A stretch of DNA of 64,000 bases, taken from the NCBI GenBank assembly GCA_963921425.1, contig OY992838.1, forward strand, positions 2,914,001 through 2,978,000, given 5' to 3'. This DNA is from Dryas octopetala. Lineage: Eukaryota > Streptophyta > Magnoliopsida > Rosales > Rosaceae. The position numbers were made by a program, and so were the translations under genes. The notes beneath the pieces were generated by a model. The model was not told the origin of the DNA. It ran no database searches and was given only the letters and a program-made list of their open reading frames with translations. Of the stretch, positions 27,250 to 38,395 are shown one piece after another. The first letter of the stretch is position 1. Each line of letters opens with the position of its first letter.

Positions 27250-30200
27250 GGAGAGAGGGAGAGAGGAAGAGAAGCTTGCAAACAGACCAACTAGAAATGG
27301 TTTCCTTTGGACCCAATGTGCTATCAGAAATTATGTAAAGTACTACCTTAAAGAAACATTATGTAGGCAACCCTTGTATTTCAATGTGTGAACCAAGATC
27401 TAACAAAAGAATCATAAAAATTTTGATCTCACTGACCCCGCAGCGTAATTGATGTAAGATGCTCAGATTCTCAAATTTTTGCGGTCGATTCAATGAGTTC
27501 GGCTTAACACAGCGTATATAATGAGGCTCTGTTGTGTTGAGGGTTTCCATCAGTGCCTGAAGTTGTTGCTAGAATCACCAAAAAAGGGGAGAGGGGGGAA
27601 TTAGCAGCATGAAGACTAGCAATCAAACACTTCAATCAATAATACATATCAGTTATCTAAAATTAAACTCTAGAAATCAGCACAAATAGGCTACATAGTT
27701 TGCACGCCAAAAACAAAATATGTTAGGAAGGCAATATCATTTCTCAATACACGTCAAATTCAATGACTAGATGAATACAGGAAGAAATGATACCCCTAAA
27801 ATGAAGTATTATCAGAATAACATTGAACAAGTCATAGATTTTGTTGGACATAGGTGGGTTGGAGAAAAGAGAAAGGTACCCATTCAACCTAAAGCTATAT
27901 ACTCAAATTCTGAGACCAAAGCACAAGGAAAAAGATTGGTCCCAAAGACCCAACCCTTAACCAACAATGAAACAAACCCCCTCTCCAAGGAAGGGGAGGG
28001 GGGTGGATTGACCACAAGCAAGCTAAACAAAAGAATGACATCCTAAGATTGACATTCATTTGGGAACAAAGAAGCTGAATACCCAAAAACCATAAAACAA
28101 CAAAAGAATGTCAAAACATTTCTCTCCTCCATTAAACTGCCTAGTTTTGAATTAGCAATTGATATGGCACAAGCATCTTGAACAACATTCATAGCTGCAT
28201 AGAGAAGAATAAAAGAGAAAAGTCTCCTAAAGGAGCCTTCTCCAACTTAATATCTTTTGTTTACCGCCTTCTCTATTCTTTCAAGCAGGTGAATCCAATC
28301 AAAATCACATCAGGAAAAAGGATAAAGGTTAAAAATACCTTAAATCTAGTGGCCACAGAAGAAAATTTGTATGATGATCTTGAAGATTCCTCAGGTAGTG
28401 AACAGAAAAGACCAGCAACAAAGGGGCATTTGGAAGAAGACAACAGATTGCAATGTTCTACCACAACATAATCGCGGTTTTTATCCAGAAAGGAATCTGT
28501 GTGATAAGTAACCTACAGAAGACTCAGAAGTAGTGAATGGCCTAAGTGTAATTAAAACTACTTGAGTAACAACATGTTGCGCACAAATATGTCATGACAT
28601 ATATTATACCTTTCCAGCATAATGGGACAGGGCAAAATCCGTCTCCGAAAATTTTGCTTTTTCAAACCTTGGGTGGGCCTGGAGATGCTGAAACAACCTG
28701 GTTGAAAAAGATTGGTGTGTTGATTTTGGGAACATGCTGCAAAAATAAGAAAATCAGGATAAGGATAAAATTCAAGAGAACACTATAAAGAGTAACACGC
28801 ACCAAATTATAGTGAAGAACTCAATTGTACCAAGCTTCATCCAAGAGAGCAATTATCCCAGTAGGTTTCTGCAAATCAATGTATGATAACATAAGGTCCA
28901 AGAGTAACAGACTCTCAAGGCATATAAGAGCATAAAACCTTAGAAAATAATGTAGGGAGAAAAATAATAACATTTTTCAAGTAAATAAGTAAATCAGTAG
29001 CCATTTGTCATACAATTAAATCACTAAAAACAGAGACAACAAGTGCATGTTGTCATGCGAAAAACCTCTAATTGAATTGAATGCCAAACCCACATATGTC
29101 CACCACACATGACTTCATATCATTGGGCTACACTAACATAACGGTTAAAATATAGATACTAAATTTCTCATATAACTTGTTAAGTGTTCTTGATATGAGC
29201 CCCCTGCCCACTATGCACTTGCCCTAGGAGCAGAGTGGTAATTCCATCATATAAATTATTCAGAAATATTTGCACTTCTCAACCAGCCAATTCGTAACAC
29301 ATAATATAAATAGAACCACTCCTTACATATCAGGTGCACATATAACAAAAGCAACAAAGACCCACTTTTAAAATCATATAAAGGCTTCAATGAAGAGTGA
29401 GGGATGGAGATGGCTTTTGCAGCTTTTCACACAGATTTGTCAACAAAAATTTGAGTAGACCAAATTTTGAGAGACAGAATGGACAAAAACCTTCTCAATC
29501 AAATCTAGAACGTCTTGGTTGTCTATAAACTCAATGTAGCTCCAATCAATTTCCTCCTTGCTATACTCCTCCTGCTCCATTTTGAATACATGCTGGAACA
29601 AGTGCAACAAATTTAAAAAGAAAATAATAATATAATAGCATAAGAACTTACTATGTTAATTTCACAAAAACAGTAACACACCTCGTTAAAATGTTGCTGG
29701 AGCTTCTCATTTGCAAAGTTAATGCAGAATTGCTCAAAACTGTGGAAGAGAATATCTTAATTAATCAAAGGAAGAATGATCAATTGCAATGAAACTTAAT
29801 TCTATAAAAATCAGAATAGTCTGATGAGAAACAAAAATTCAAATAACAACGATGATAAATGAAAGATGATGGATAAATAAAATTAATGTACAAAGACTAT
29901 GACTATCACCAATGAACAGATCAGCTAGGATGTCAAAAGTACAAATATCTTCTGAATCAAGTACAGAGGCAAACAAGAATGCAAAGCAAAAGCACATGAT
30001 GCTAAAAAGACATTTTATTGAGTTAAAAAGTTTATGTAGAACAGGTTCATAGACTTTCTGGAAATTTCAAGCAAGTTCAGAGCACCATGACAATTAACTG
30101 TACAAACTTGCACCGGCACTATTTAGTTCCAGTGCAAGTTTGTACATAACGAAAACCCACAGTTTGACTGTATTCCTACCCCAAAGTAAAAACCCATAGT

Positions 30201-33200
30201 AGTAGTATAACAAAAAATTCAAACAGATATGGGTAACGATCTTACCTGTTGTCTTTAAAGCATTCAAAACCGTAAATGTCCAAAACTCCTATTTGTACTT
30301 CGGAATTCAAGTCTTGCCCAACAGACCTATTAATCTTATCAACAAGCCTGTAAAAATATCAGAAACCGACAAATATGAACATGAAAATCTTCTCAGAAAA
30401 GTTAACTGAATGAAAATAGTTCCTGAAGGGAGGATATTGAAAGCATACCAGTCAAACAACCGGGCATAAACAGTCTTTGCCAATGCATCTCTACTAGAAA
30501 CAGCAGCATTACAGTCAAGAGCTTTAACAATATTCCCTTCACGAGTTTGGATTGTACGAGTACACAGTGTTGCTAACAAGAGGTTCACATCACACCTGAT
30601 TCATAAAGCAACTTAGTTAAATTATCAAGATCCAAATGCATCTATTATAAAAGTTCAGGCAAAAATTTTCTCTGGCATGCTCCTATCACAAAATGGGGCA
30701 AAGCAATTAAGTTAAACTACTTATTCAATATTACAGGAGAAATTCCAGAAAAGTCTCTTCAAATTATGCATTTATTGACCTATATATCAAGACATTCCCT
30801 GGCTTAATTACAAAGAAATCCCCGATATGAAAGATTTACAATCATAAATTCATATAAACCAATAGAGAAATGAAATTAACCCGTCAAGCTGTTCAATGTT
30901 GATTCAGAAAAAATAAAAGTTGAAGTTCAAGCTATATAAATCACCTACATGAAGAGATTAGCAGCCATCTGTAAATGAAAGCTAGACTTCTGATCCTTTA
31001 GAACTGAAGAATCATGCTCCTTCCCAGGAGAAAATTCAATGTTTCCCAAATGGAGAATTGCAGCCAAAGTGCAAAATATTGCTTCCTAATAATTAGATAA
31101 AAGGTAGAAAAATATTTTCAGAAATATGAGTGAACAAAATAATTAAAGGAAAATAGTATTCATCTGTAAAGAGCCATCCTCTTGGATAAGTATTAAAACC
31201 TGATCTTCTTGGCTGATACCAACAATATCCATTGCTGTTCTTGTCCTTATATATTCTTCTGCATTGCTCACTCCATCCAGTTCATATATCTTGCTTTGAT
31301 TTAGGTAGTGGAAGTGGCTTGGGTGGCCTAACTTGTACATCTCTGCATCCTAGACATATTGTGACATCCAGCAAACAATATCCATAAGTTTGAATAAAGT
31401 ACAAAAAACTGATGGTCATACATATAGACACGGGCACAAACACACGCACAACTTGAAACTGCCTGAGATACGCAAGGAACATTAGCACATACGCACAAAG
31501 TGTTATGGATACATACATGCATGCATGCATACACACAACGATAAACAGATACACGATTATAGATACTTAGATAGTCATATACAATGGTAACCATGTGATA
31601 AATTCATCAGCGCACACACCACACACAAAGTACCTTTCCAGATGCGCACAATTGATAAAAACAGTGATAATTCCTTTCAGGATCTGTTATCTGAACAACA
31701 CGGGATCTTTCCAATAGGTAAGTTCTAATTGCAGCTCCAGATATTCTACCATTTGCATCAAACTGGATCTCAACAAACTTGCCAAAACGACTGCCTCAGA
31801 GAAGCATGAAAAATGCAAGAAAAAATTATTTATAGTTAACAGGTAACTAGTGTTGAATACAACAGACAGAAAATATGGATGATACAAAACTATACAGCAA
31901 GAACAACTATAACAGTGGTGCTGATTAGTGATTACAATAAATATTATCCCAATTAATCATTCAATGCAATAAAAGACAAGTTCTTATAAAGTTATAATGA
32001 TAAACTATTACTCATTCATAAAGGCAGAAAAAAATTTTAAGTATTGATATTCTCTATCCTCTCCTCCCATCATTAACACCTTAAGTTATCCAGTTATTAT
32101 TACCCACCTTAATCCATTTACTTCACAATATGTGCCAATACCCAGATCTTTCATTATTCTCTTCCCACATTTTCACTTAAAACTCTCTGATCTCAAATTC
32201 TCAACTAACCAGTATCACTTTTACCCCATGGTTTTATCATCAAGAACCCATATATGAGCCACAAAACAAAGATTTTAATAAAATTCCTAAGAAAAAAAAA
32301 AATATTTAACATTCAATTGATTTAGATCCTGACCTAGCCACTTGCATTCTTAGTGAAAATGGTGAAAATGACAAGCTCCTACATAATCAAATTGGTGATA
32401 GTTTGGGAGAAGAATAAGTATATAGCACACCTTGAATTGTCATTTCTAACAGTCCTTGCATTACCAAATGCCTCCAAAAGGGGATTTGACTGAATCATGC
32501 ACAAAAAAGAATCAGTGACGCATTAATGGCAACTAGATGGAAAGACAGAAAATTCTAACAAAAAAAAAGAACACAATGTTGACCAATCTTCTCAATACAA
32601 GTAGAGAAGATCAACTCCTTTTCTCAAGCTTCAGGTCAAGCTCAAGACATAACGGGCCAGAATGAAGAAAATTAATTTACCTCAACAATACCTTCTGAGT
32701 TGCAAAAATTTTGTGCCAAAAAGGAAAACCTTTATCCACATTCCAGAGTAAAAATATATGCCTACTCTTATTCAAAGTTGCAAATAGTTGAGGAATAAGA
32801 AGTAAATTGTTTGAGCCAAGGTTAACCCTTACTTCAAGAACTTGCTGCTCAACAGTTCTCTCATCATCAGCAGCTCGGCCTCCAACATAAGTAAGATACT
32901 GCATAATCAGTTTCGTTGTCTCGGTTTTCCCAGCCCCACTTTCACCACTGACAAGTATTGATTGGCTTCGACCGTCATTCACCATTGCCCTGCATTATAC
33001 AATCATGAGAAGGTAACTTGATTCCTTAAATAGAATGGCAATGTACAACAGAGGTCAACACTCAAGTTTCATATAAGCACAAAAATTTGACACACCTATA
33101 AGACGCATCAGCAACAGCAAAAACATGGGGGCTTAGCTCACCGAAAGGGGCTCCCTTATATTGCTCCATCATATGTACATTGTATAGATGGGGAAGCTTT

Positions 33201-34314
33201 GTGAATGGGTTAACTGCAATCAAAATGCTCCCTGTATATGTCTAAAAAAGAAAACAATTCACGTTGAGTGCCACTGCAATTCCAAAAAAAGGTTCATAAA
33301 CCCAATTCAGTAAAATAAAAATATAAAAAGAAAAATTTCAGTATATCGCACATGAAGTAATGAACATTTGTATATATGCCCTTTCCCACATGATATTATG
33401 TCTTTATGTCTACATCATAATCCCAACTCAAAACGAAGAAGTCAAAGAAGACATGTTAATTAAGAAGTCATTTACACACTCGATACGACCACTTTCCTAT
33501 ACATTTAACGGCAGTCAATTTAAGTCACGTCAACTTTACTAGAATTCCAGCATTTATTTGGAATATCTTCAACATTTATAGAAAAATTCAATTGAAAACA
33601 TCAGCTTAGGCTGCTAAACTATCTAGGGTTAAATGGGAACCAGTACAGTAGCTCGCCAAGTCTAAACCATCAATGAGACAATTAATAGTCCATCAATGAG
33701 ACAAAATAATAGTCCATTTGAAAATGAATAGTCCACAGTCAGAATAGTGCATCAATAAATCAATCCTTGATGACATGGCATAATGTGAGACATAGAATCC
33801 ATAAGATTCGGAGCTCCGCCAAGTGGGAAGCCCAGAAACCATCAGTTAATCCACAATTTACCATAATCGAGAATCAAATTAAGAAAGCCCTTTCATCAAA
33901 CTAACAGTATAAATTAGAACCCATTTATTGCAGTTATGCATTCAAATTCACTCACATATATATCATTGAGAGCGTATCTCCTTTGAAGATTGTACAGCAC
34001 TCCCGGCTCATTCAAATACGTCAACTTGGTCATGTCGTCGACTCCCCCATGCTCGTCCTCGTCGGCATCCCTCGGAAATAGTTTCTCAGGCAAAACCAGA
34101 ACCTACATAGTCAGTCAACCCCACAATCATTACCAAAATTACACAAATTTTAAGCTTGAAAATCACAAACAAACATAGAGGCCACGATTTTCACCTTCTT
34201 TCCCGAAGCGGTGATCACTTGGACTTGTTTGGCTTTGCAGTCGGCGACTTCAGCTGGAACCCAAGCCCAGTCCCTGTCTTCGACCCACACTTTGGAGCCC
34301 TTGCGGAGACTCAT
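18009..34314 (-). CDS. XI-F: Class XI myosin heavy chain, XI-F type
   Basis: Processive actin motor that moves organelles and vesicles along F-actin in plant cells. Exon 1 is 34314-34195 ([22 protein letters not shown]3-like N-terminus) and the last codon is at 18009, with several dozen exons between. Motor landmarks: P-loop GESGAGKT at 32946-32923, then switch I NDNSSRFGKF, switch II DIYGFE at 30280-30263, and HYIRCVKPN near 27510. The neck has five to six IQ motifs (about 26440-25160), then a coiled coil (about 25160-22560) and the globular DIL tail (about 21700-18300; [17 protein letters not shown]). The predicted product is about 1,500 residues, usual for class XI. The tail and coiled-coil wording ([33 protein letters not shown]) fits Arabidopsis XI-F (AT2G31900) best. 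The C-terminus ends about 15 residues earlier than in that protein. I saw no frameshift in the exons read. Confidence 0.93.
20026..20215 (+). mobile_element. LINE fragment: reverse-transcriptase zinc-binding domain remnant
   Basis: In the myosin intron 19848-20427, the plus strand (antisense to myosin) encodes a stretch with the plant zf-RVT pattern: [15 protein letters not shown], then [21 protein letters not shown]. The spacing of C, C, H and C matches the domain found at the end of LINE reverse transcriptases. It is only about 60 codons long with nothing else of a LINE around it, so it is a dead, 5'- and 3'-truncated remnant or a fragment carried by another element. Confidence 0.65.
27203..27271. 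repeat. Compound (GT)n(GA)n microsatellite in myosin intron
   Basis: About 14 GT units (27203-27229) run straight into about 10 GA units and then GGGAGAGA-type repeats to 27271. It sits in a myosin intron between the exons at about 27060-26940 and 27550-27435. Likely length-polymorphic. Confidence 0.9.
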
Positions 34315-35703
34315 CGTGGACTCCTCCGGCGACTATCGAGCGAGTGAGAAACCAGAAACCCTAGAATTTTGTTGAGCGTGAGAAGTGAGAGAAGGACAAA
34401 AGAGAGAGTGAGGGAGAGAGAGAAAGAGAGAGGGACATGAGGTTTGGGTGAAAACAATTTTAGGTTCCCGCCCTAACAGGTGTAGAGTAGGAGTCCAAAA
34501 TGGCGAAATTTGAGGGTATATATATCGTATTCGACACGTCACCCCCAACCTCCCACTGACTGTGGACGAGACGAGTCACTGGTTGTTTGCGTTTTTTAAT
34601 GGCGGTTTATTTTGGTTTTCCTTGCGCAGCTACCACACGGCGCACGCTAGCTTTTTAACTTGTAAGTTTGGAATCTGAAGATGCTGACCCCGCTGACTTA
34701 CCCGAGTATATTCGGTGGGAAGCGAGAACGTTACGAAATTTTCGTTTCTATTTTTTCGAATCTTTTTTTTTTTGTAGAAAAATGGTATTTGAAATTTTGA
34801 TCCTTGCAAACGTACGAATTCTCTTTCCCATGAAAATAAAAAACGTACAGATTCTCTTTGTCTGCTGTCTTGAATTGCTAAATACGTATATATTTTTTGA
34901 AAAATTATATTTTTATCCAACATAAATTTTGAACATAAATAAACCATCATGTCCCAGTATGAAATTATTATTAAGAATAAATTATAATTTAAACAAAACA
35001 TTTATCGCAACAAAACTCAAATCAATTCTTTAAAATTCATAAAAAAAAAATCATATTTATCATCAAATATGAAAGATTTGTTCAAAAAAACTTTGAAAAA
35101 TGTGTTTGAATTTTCTAATTGATAAACAAGTCAAAATATTATAGATTGTTACTATTTGTTTGAAGTAGGTGGAAGGTTGATAGGCCGCGCAGTGGCAATG
35201 GGTGGTTGCGCCGGTAGGGAGGTCTAGCCCAGATGGCGATGATGATAGTGGCGACATGACCTCGATGAGCTGGGCACGACTGGCCTTGTTTGTGTGTATC
35301 TTTCCTTTTCGGTGGGATGTGGTTGGTTAGATAAGTTGGGTATTAGTATGAGACTAATGTTGGGAATTGGGGTGAAAGTGAAGGTGGGTAAGGAGAAAAA
35401 TATTAGTGTGAGTGTAGGTTTTAATAACATAGAGGTAGAATAAGAAAGTGAGTTGGGTATAATGAGAAAATGAATAATAAATAAAGTGAATATTGGATGT
35501 AGTGAGAACGTTGGATAAGAAAAGAAGATTGTTGGGTATAAATAAAATTTCTCATATTTTTTTTTTTTTACTTTGTTATTAAGATTGTATTTTGTTAGGA
35601 TGATTGTTGTGGAATTCAATGTCAAATTATTTAATGGCGATCATGCATCAGTTAGAAGATTATGCACAAATAAAATTCATAGCAGTAATCCAAATATAAA
35701 TTA
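34315..35703. other. Myosin promoter region and unexplained GT-rich stretch
   Basis: The first 250 bases are the probable myosin 5' UTR and promoter, with a GA-rich tract at 34383-34438. From about 35160 to 35570 the plus strand is G- and A-rich with the octamer TTGGGTAT recurring near 35335, 35453 and 35532, unlike the AT-rich DNA around it. I could not find terminal repeats or coding potential for that stretch. No gene seen. Confidence 0.5.
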
Positions 35704-37065
35704 GGCTTATTTGCACATTTGGCACTTGATTTTAAGGTTTTATCTTAATTTACCCCCTTATATTTTTTTTGTCTCACATAACCCCTTGAACTTTTATGTT
35801 GTGTTCCACATTGCCCGATTACGTCAACTCCGTCTACACCACCGTTAAAAATGCTGACGTGGCATCTACTCCGTCTACACCACATAGGACCAATCTTTGC
35901 CATGAGGTAATTTCTTCTTTTCGGCCACATAGGACCAGTCTTTGCCATGTGGTAATTTGTGGGACCCAATACGCCATGTTGGCAACCCTCCCACATTTTT
36001 TTAATTAAAAATATAAACACTGAAATTTTAATTAAAAAAAATTGTAATTAAAAAAAATCTGTGGATTGTGTGGGGTGGGTTTGAGGTGGGGTTGGGGGCG
36101 AGGGAGGGGGTGTGGGAGGGGTTTTGGGTGGGGCAGGGGAGGGGCTGGGTGAGGGTGGGGGTGGGCCGAGCTGGGGCTGGGCGGGGCAGATAGGGGCAGA
36201 GCAAGGACGAGGTGGGGCAGATTGGGCCAGGGTGAGGCTGGGAGGGGAGGGGCGGGGGAAGAGTTGGGGGTGGGCCGATCTGGGCTGGGCTGTGTGGGCA
36301 AGATCAGGGAAGGGTGAGGCTGGTACGAAGCTTGGTTGGGTGGGGAGGAGTTGGGGCTGTCATGTGCAGGGAGATAGAGAGAGGGAGAGAGAGAGAGAGA
36401 GAGGGAATGAGAATGAGAAATATGATGGGTGGGGCGTGGCTGACAGTTTATGGGTGGAGGTGGGGTGAGGCGGGGCTGGGTCGAGGGGGTGGACGGGGAT
36501 AAGTAGGCAGGGAGGGAGGGAGGGAGCTGGGTGGGGTGGGGTGGGGTGGTGGACGGGGATAGGTAGGCGGGGAGGGAGGGGACTAGGTGGGTGGGGTGGA
36601 CGGGGCTGTGTTGGGGGGTTGAGAGGAGTGCGACGGGGTCAGGTTGGGTTGGGGGGAGGTGCGACACTGCGACGGTGGAGGGGGAAAGGCTGGGTGGGGA
36701 AGGGGAAGGGGTGGCCGGAATGGTGGGAAGAGAAGGGGCTGGTATGCGCAAGGGAGGGAGGGGTTTGGTTTTTTTTTTTTTTTTTATATTTAATTGATTT
36801 TAAAGATTTTATTTTTAAAATATTATTTTGATTTAAAGTTTTATTATTTTATTAATTTAAATATTATTTTAAAAATATTTAACAGTTAAAATGACAAAAT
36901 TACCCTTTGACATCAGCATTTTTAATTGTGGTGTAGACGAAGTTGACGAAATAGGACAACGTGGGACACGGCATAAAAATTCATGAGATTATGCGAGACA
37001 AAAAAATGTAAGGGGATAAATTGAGACAAAACCTTAAAATTAGGTGCCAAATGTGCAAATAAGCC
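35704..37065. mobile_element. Non-autonomous MULE (Mutator-like) with long TIRs
   Basis: The 9-bp direct repeat TATAAATTA occurs at 35695-35703 and 37066-37074, immediately outside inverted repeats that start GGCTTATTTGCACATTTGGC. The arms extend to about 35859 on the left and from about 36911 on the right (about 155 bp each), with a few mismatches and small gaps. A 9-bp duplication plus long terminal inverted repeats is diagnostic for Mutator-like elements. Inside the left arm, a 34-bp unit starting CCACATAGGACCA is repeated at about 35880 and 35925. The centre (36060-36765) is an extreme G-rich tract, listed separately. No transposase is present, so it depends on a partner element. Confidence 0.9.
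36060..36765. repeat. G-rich, strand-biased tract inside the MULE
   Basis: About 700 bp in which the plus strand is dominated by runs of three to seven G broken by T, A and single C, while C-runs on this strand are nearly absent. It includes a 60-bp tandem unit beginning GGTGGACGGGGATA (copies at 36488-36547 and 36548-36607) and a GA repeat (36370-36402). Many positions satisfy the G3+N1-7 rule for G-quadruplexes on the plus strand. Its minus strand reads as a proline/serine-rich frame (36751-36032) with no ATG start, which I do not regard as a gene. It is bounded on the right by a T-run (36768-36785). Confidence 0.85.
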
Positions 37066-38395
37066 TATAAATTATAATAATATGAATTTTAGTATTAAGA
37101 ACATTTACTTGTATAAATTTAAAATATTTATTAAAGAATTAAAACTTTTGGACTACATGGATGCAGTGTTTTGGGGCTACCAAATATCCTCTGCCTAGAT
37201 TAAATGCGTGCAATTAATTTTTGGATTTATTTCAGGTACATGACCTGTAATTGTTTATTCGTTTCTTTGGGTGTACAATGGATGCTGAAGCCCAAAAATA
37301 AACAAGACTAAAATGAAAGAGATTATAGAGTGCAAACCCATAGGCTGCTGGGCCTCAGATGGCCCAAATACATATACCTCAAAGCCCATAGAGTGAAAGC
37401 TCTGGCCCTTTTTTTTTTTTTTTTTTTTCTGCTGGAGAAAGGTCTGACCCACAATGCTTGTCTGTTGCTAGCATCTTTTTTATTTTTTATTAATCAACAA
37501 CATCTGTAAGATTTGAATTCAACACCTCTATCTCTTAACAGAATAACTAAATAGGTCCAGACTATTCCGACTACCCTAATAAATTGCTGAGTTAATCATC
37601 GGCAATGGTTTGGAACTTTGGACTTCTAACTGACTGATTTGGACTTCAATTGTCAAAGTTGAACAAATCAATTGAAGTGACAATCAATTATAATTCCATC
37701 AACCATTCAATCTTAACTTAATAGAAAATGTGATAGAATAAGTTATTGGTCGCAACAATTGATTGTTCATATTTCACCTACAAGGCTACAAAATACATTT
37801 AATTGAATAAAATAATCAAATTTAAATTGATTATTTGTATTTAATTCATAGATTTGATCAGTCCAGCATCAGTGAATTGAATTTGGAAGGCACAAAACCC
37901 AACAACAGATGGCCAAAATTTACCCCAATACAAATTTTGAAAATAATTGCATCAATAATGAGGAGAGAGGCAACACTGGTCTGAGCTTTAACTTCACCAG
38001 ACTGACATGGACCAGCTGAGGCTCCACAGTCCACAGTGCATTATTGCTGTTCACGCATATAATGCACCTCCACAGGACCACAGGCTACACACACCCAAGT
38101 CCTCAGAGCCTGAGCCTCTGAGACCATGTCTAACCCCGACCATGCTGGACCCTTAAGCAAGTGGTCCCAGCTAGACAAGTCAAAGTCACTACCATAGCTC
38201 TGCATAGTACTACATTCGCAGATGAATCTAGTTACTACACTTTTATAAAAATCTATTAGTAAAAAGTTCTTCTTTTCCTTGCCCAAATCTTTTGTACACA
38301 TTTTCAATGAACTTAACTTTCTGCTCTCCCACTACACCTTTTTGAGATACATATAATAATAATAATAATATTACAATTCATGCTAATGCTTCTTT
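37066..38395. other. Spacer: MULE right flank and ERECTA 3' flank
   Basis: No gene seen. The T-run at 37409-37428 and the ATA/ATT trinucleotide run at 38354-38370 are simple repeats. The last few hundred bases before 38396 are the probable 3' UTR of the ERECTA gene, which is transcribed leftward. Confidence 0.6.

Noticed and set aside
36032-36751. 239-codon proline-rich minus-strand frame
   Set aside because: Starts with TTG rather than ATG, lies wholly in the low-complexity tract of a transposon and owes its openness to C-rich composition; not listed as a gene.
36112-36831. Glycine-rich plus-strand frames in the same tract
   Set aside because: Mirror image of the same composition bias; no domain or splice context.
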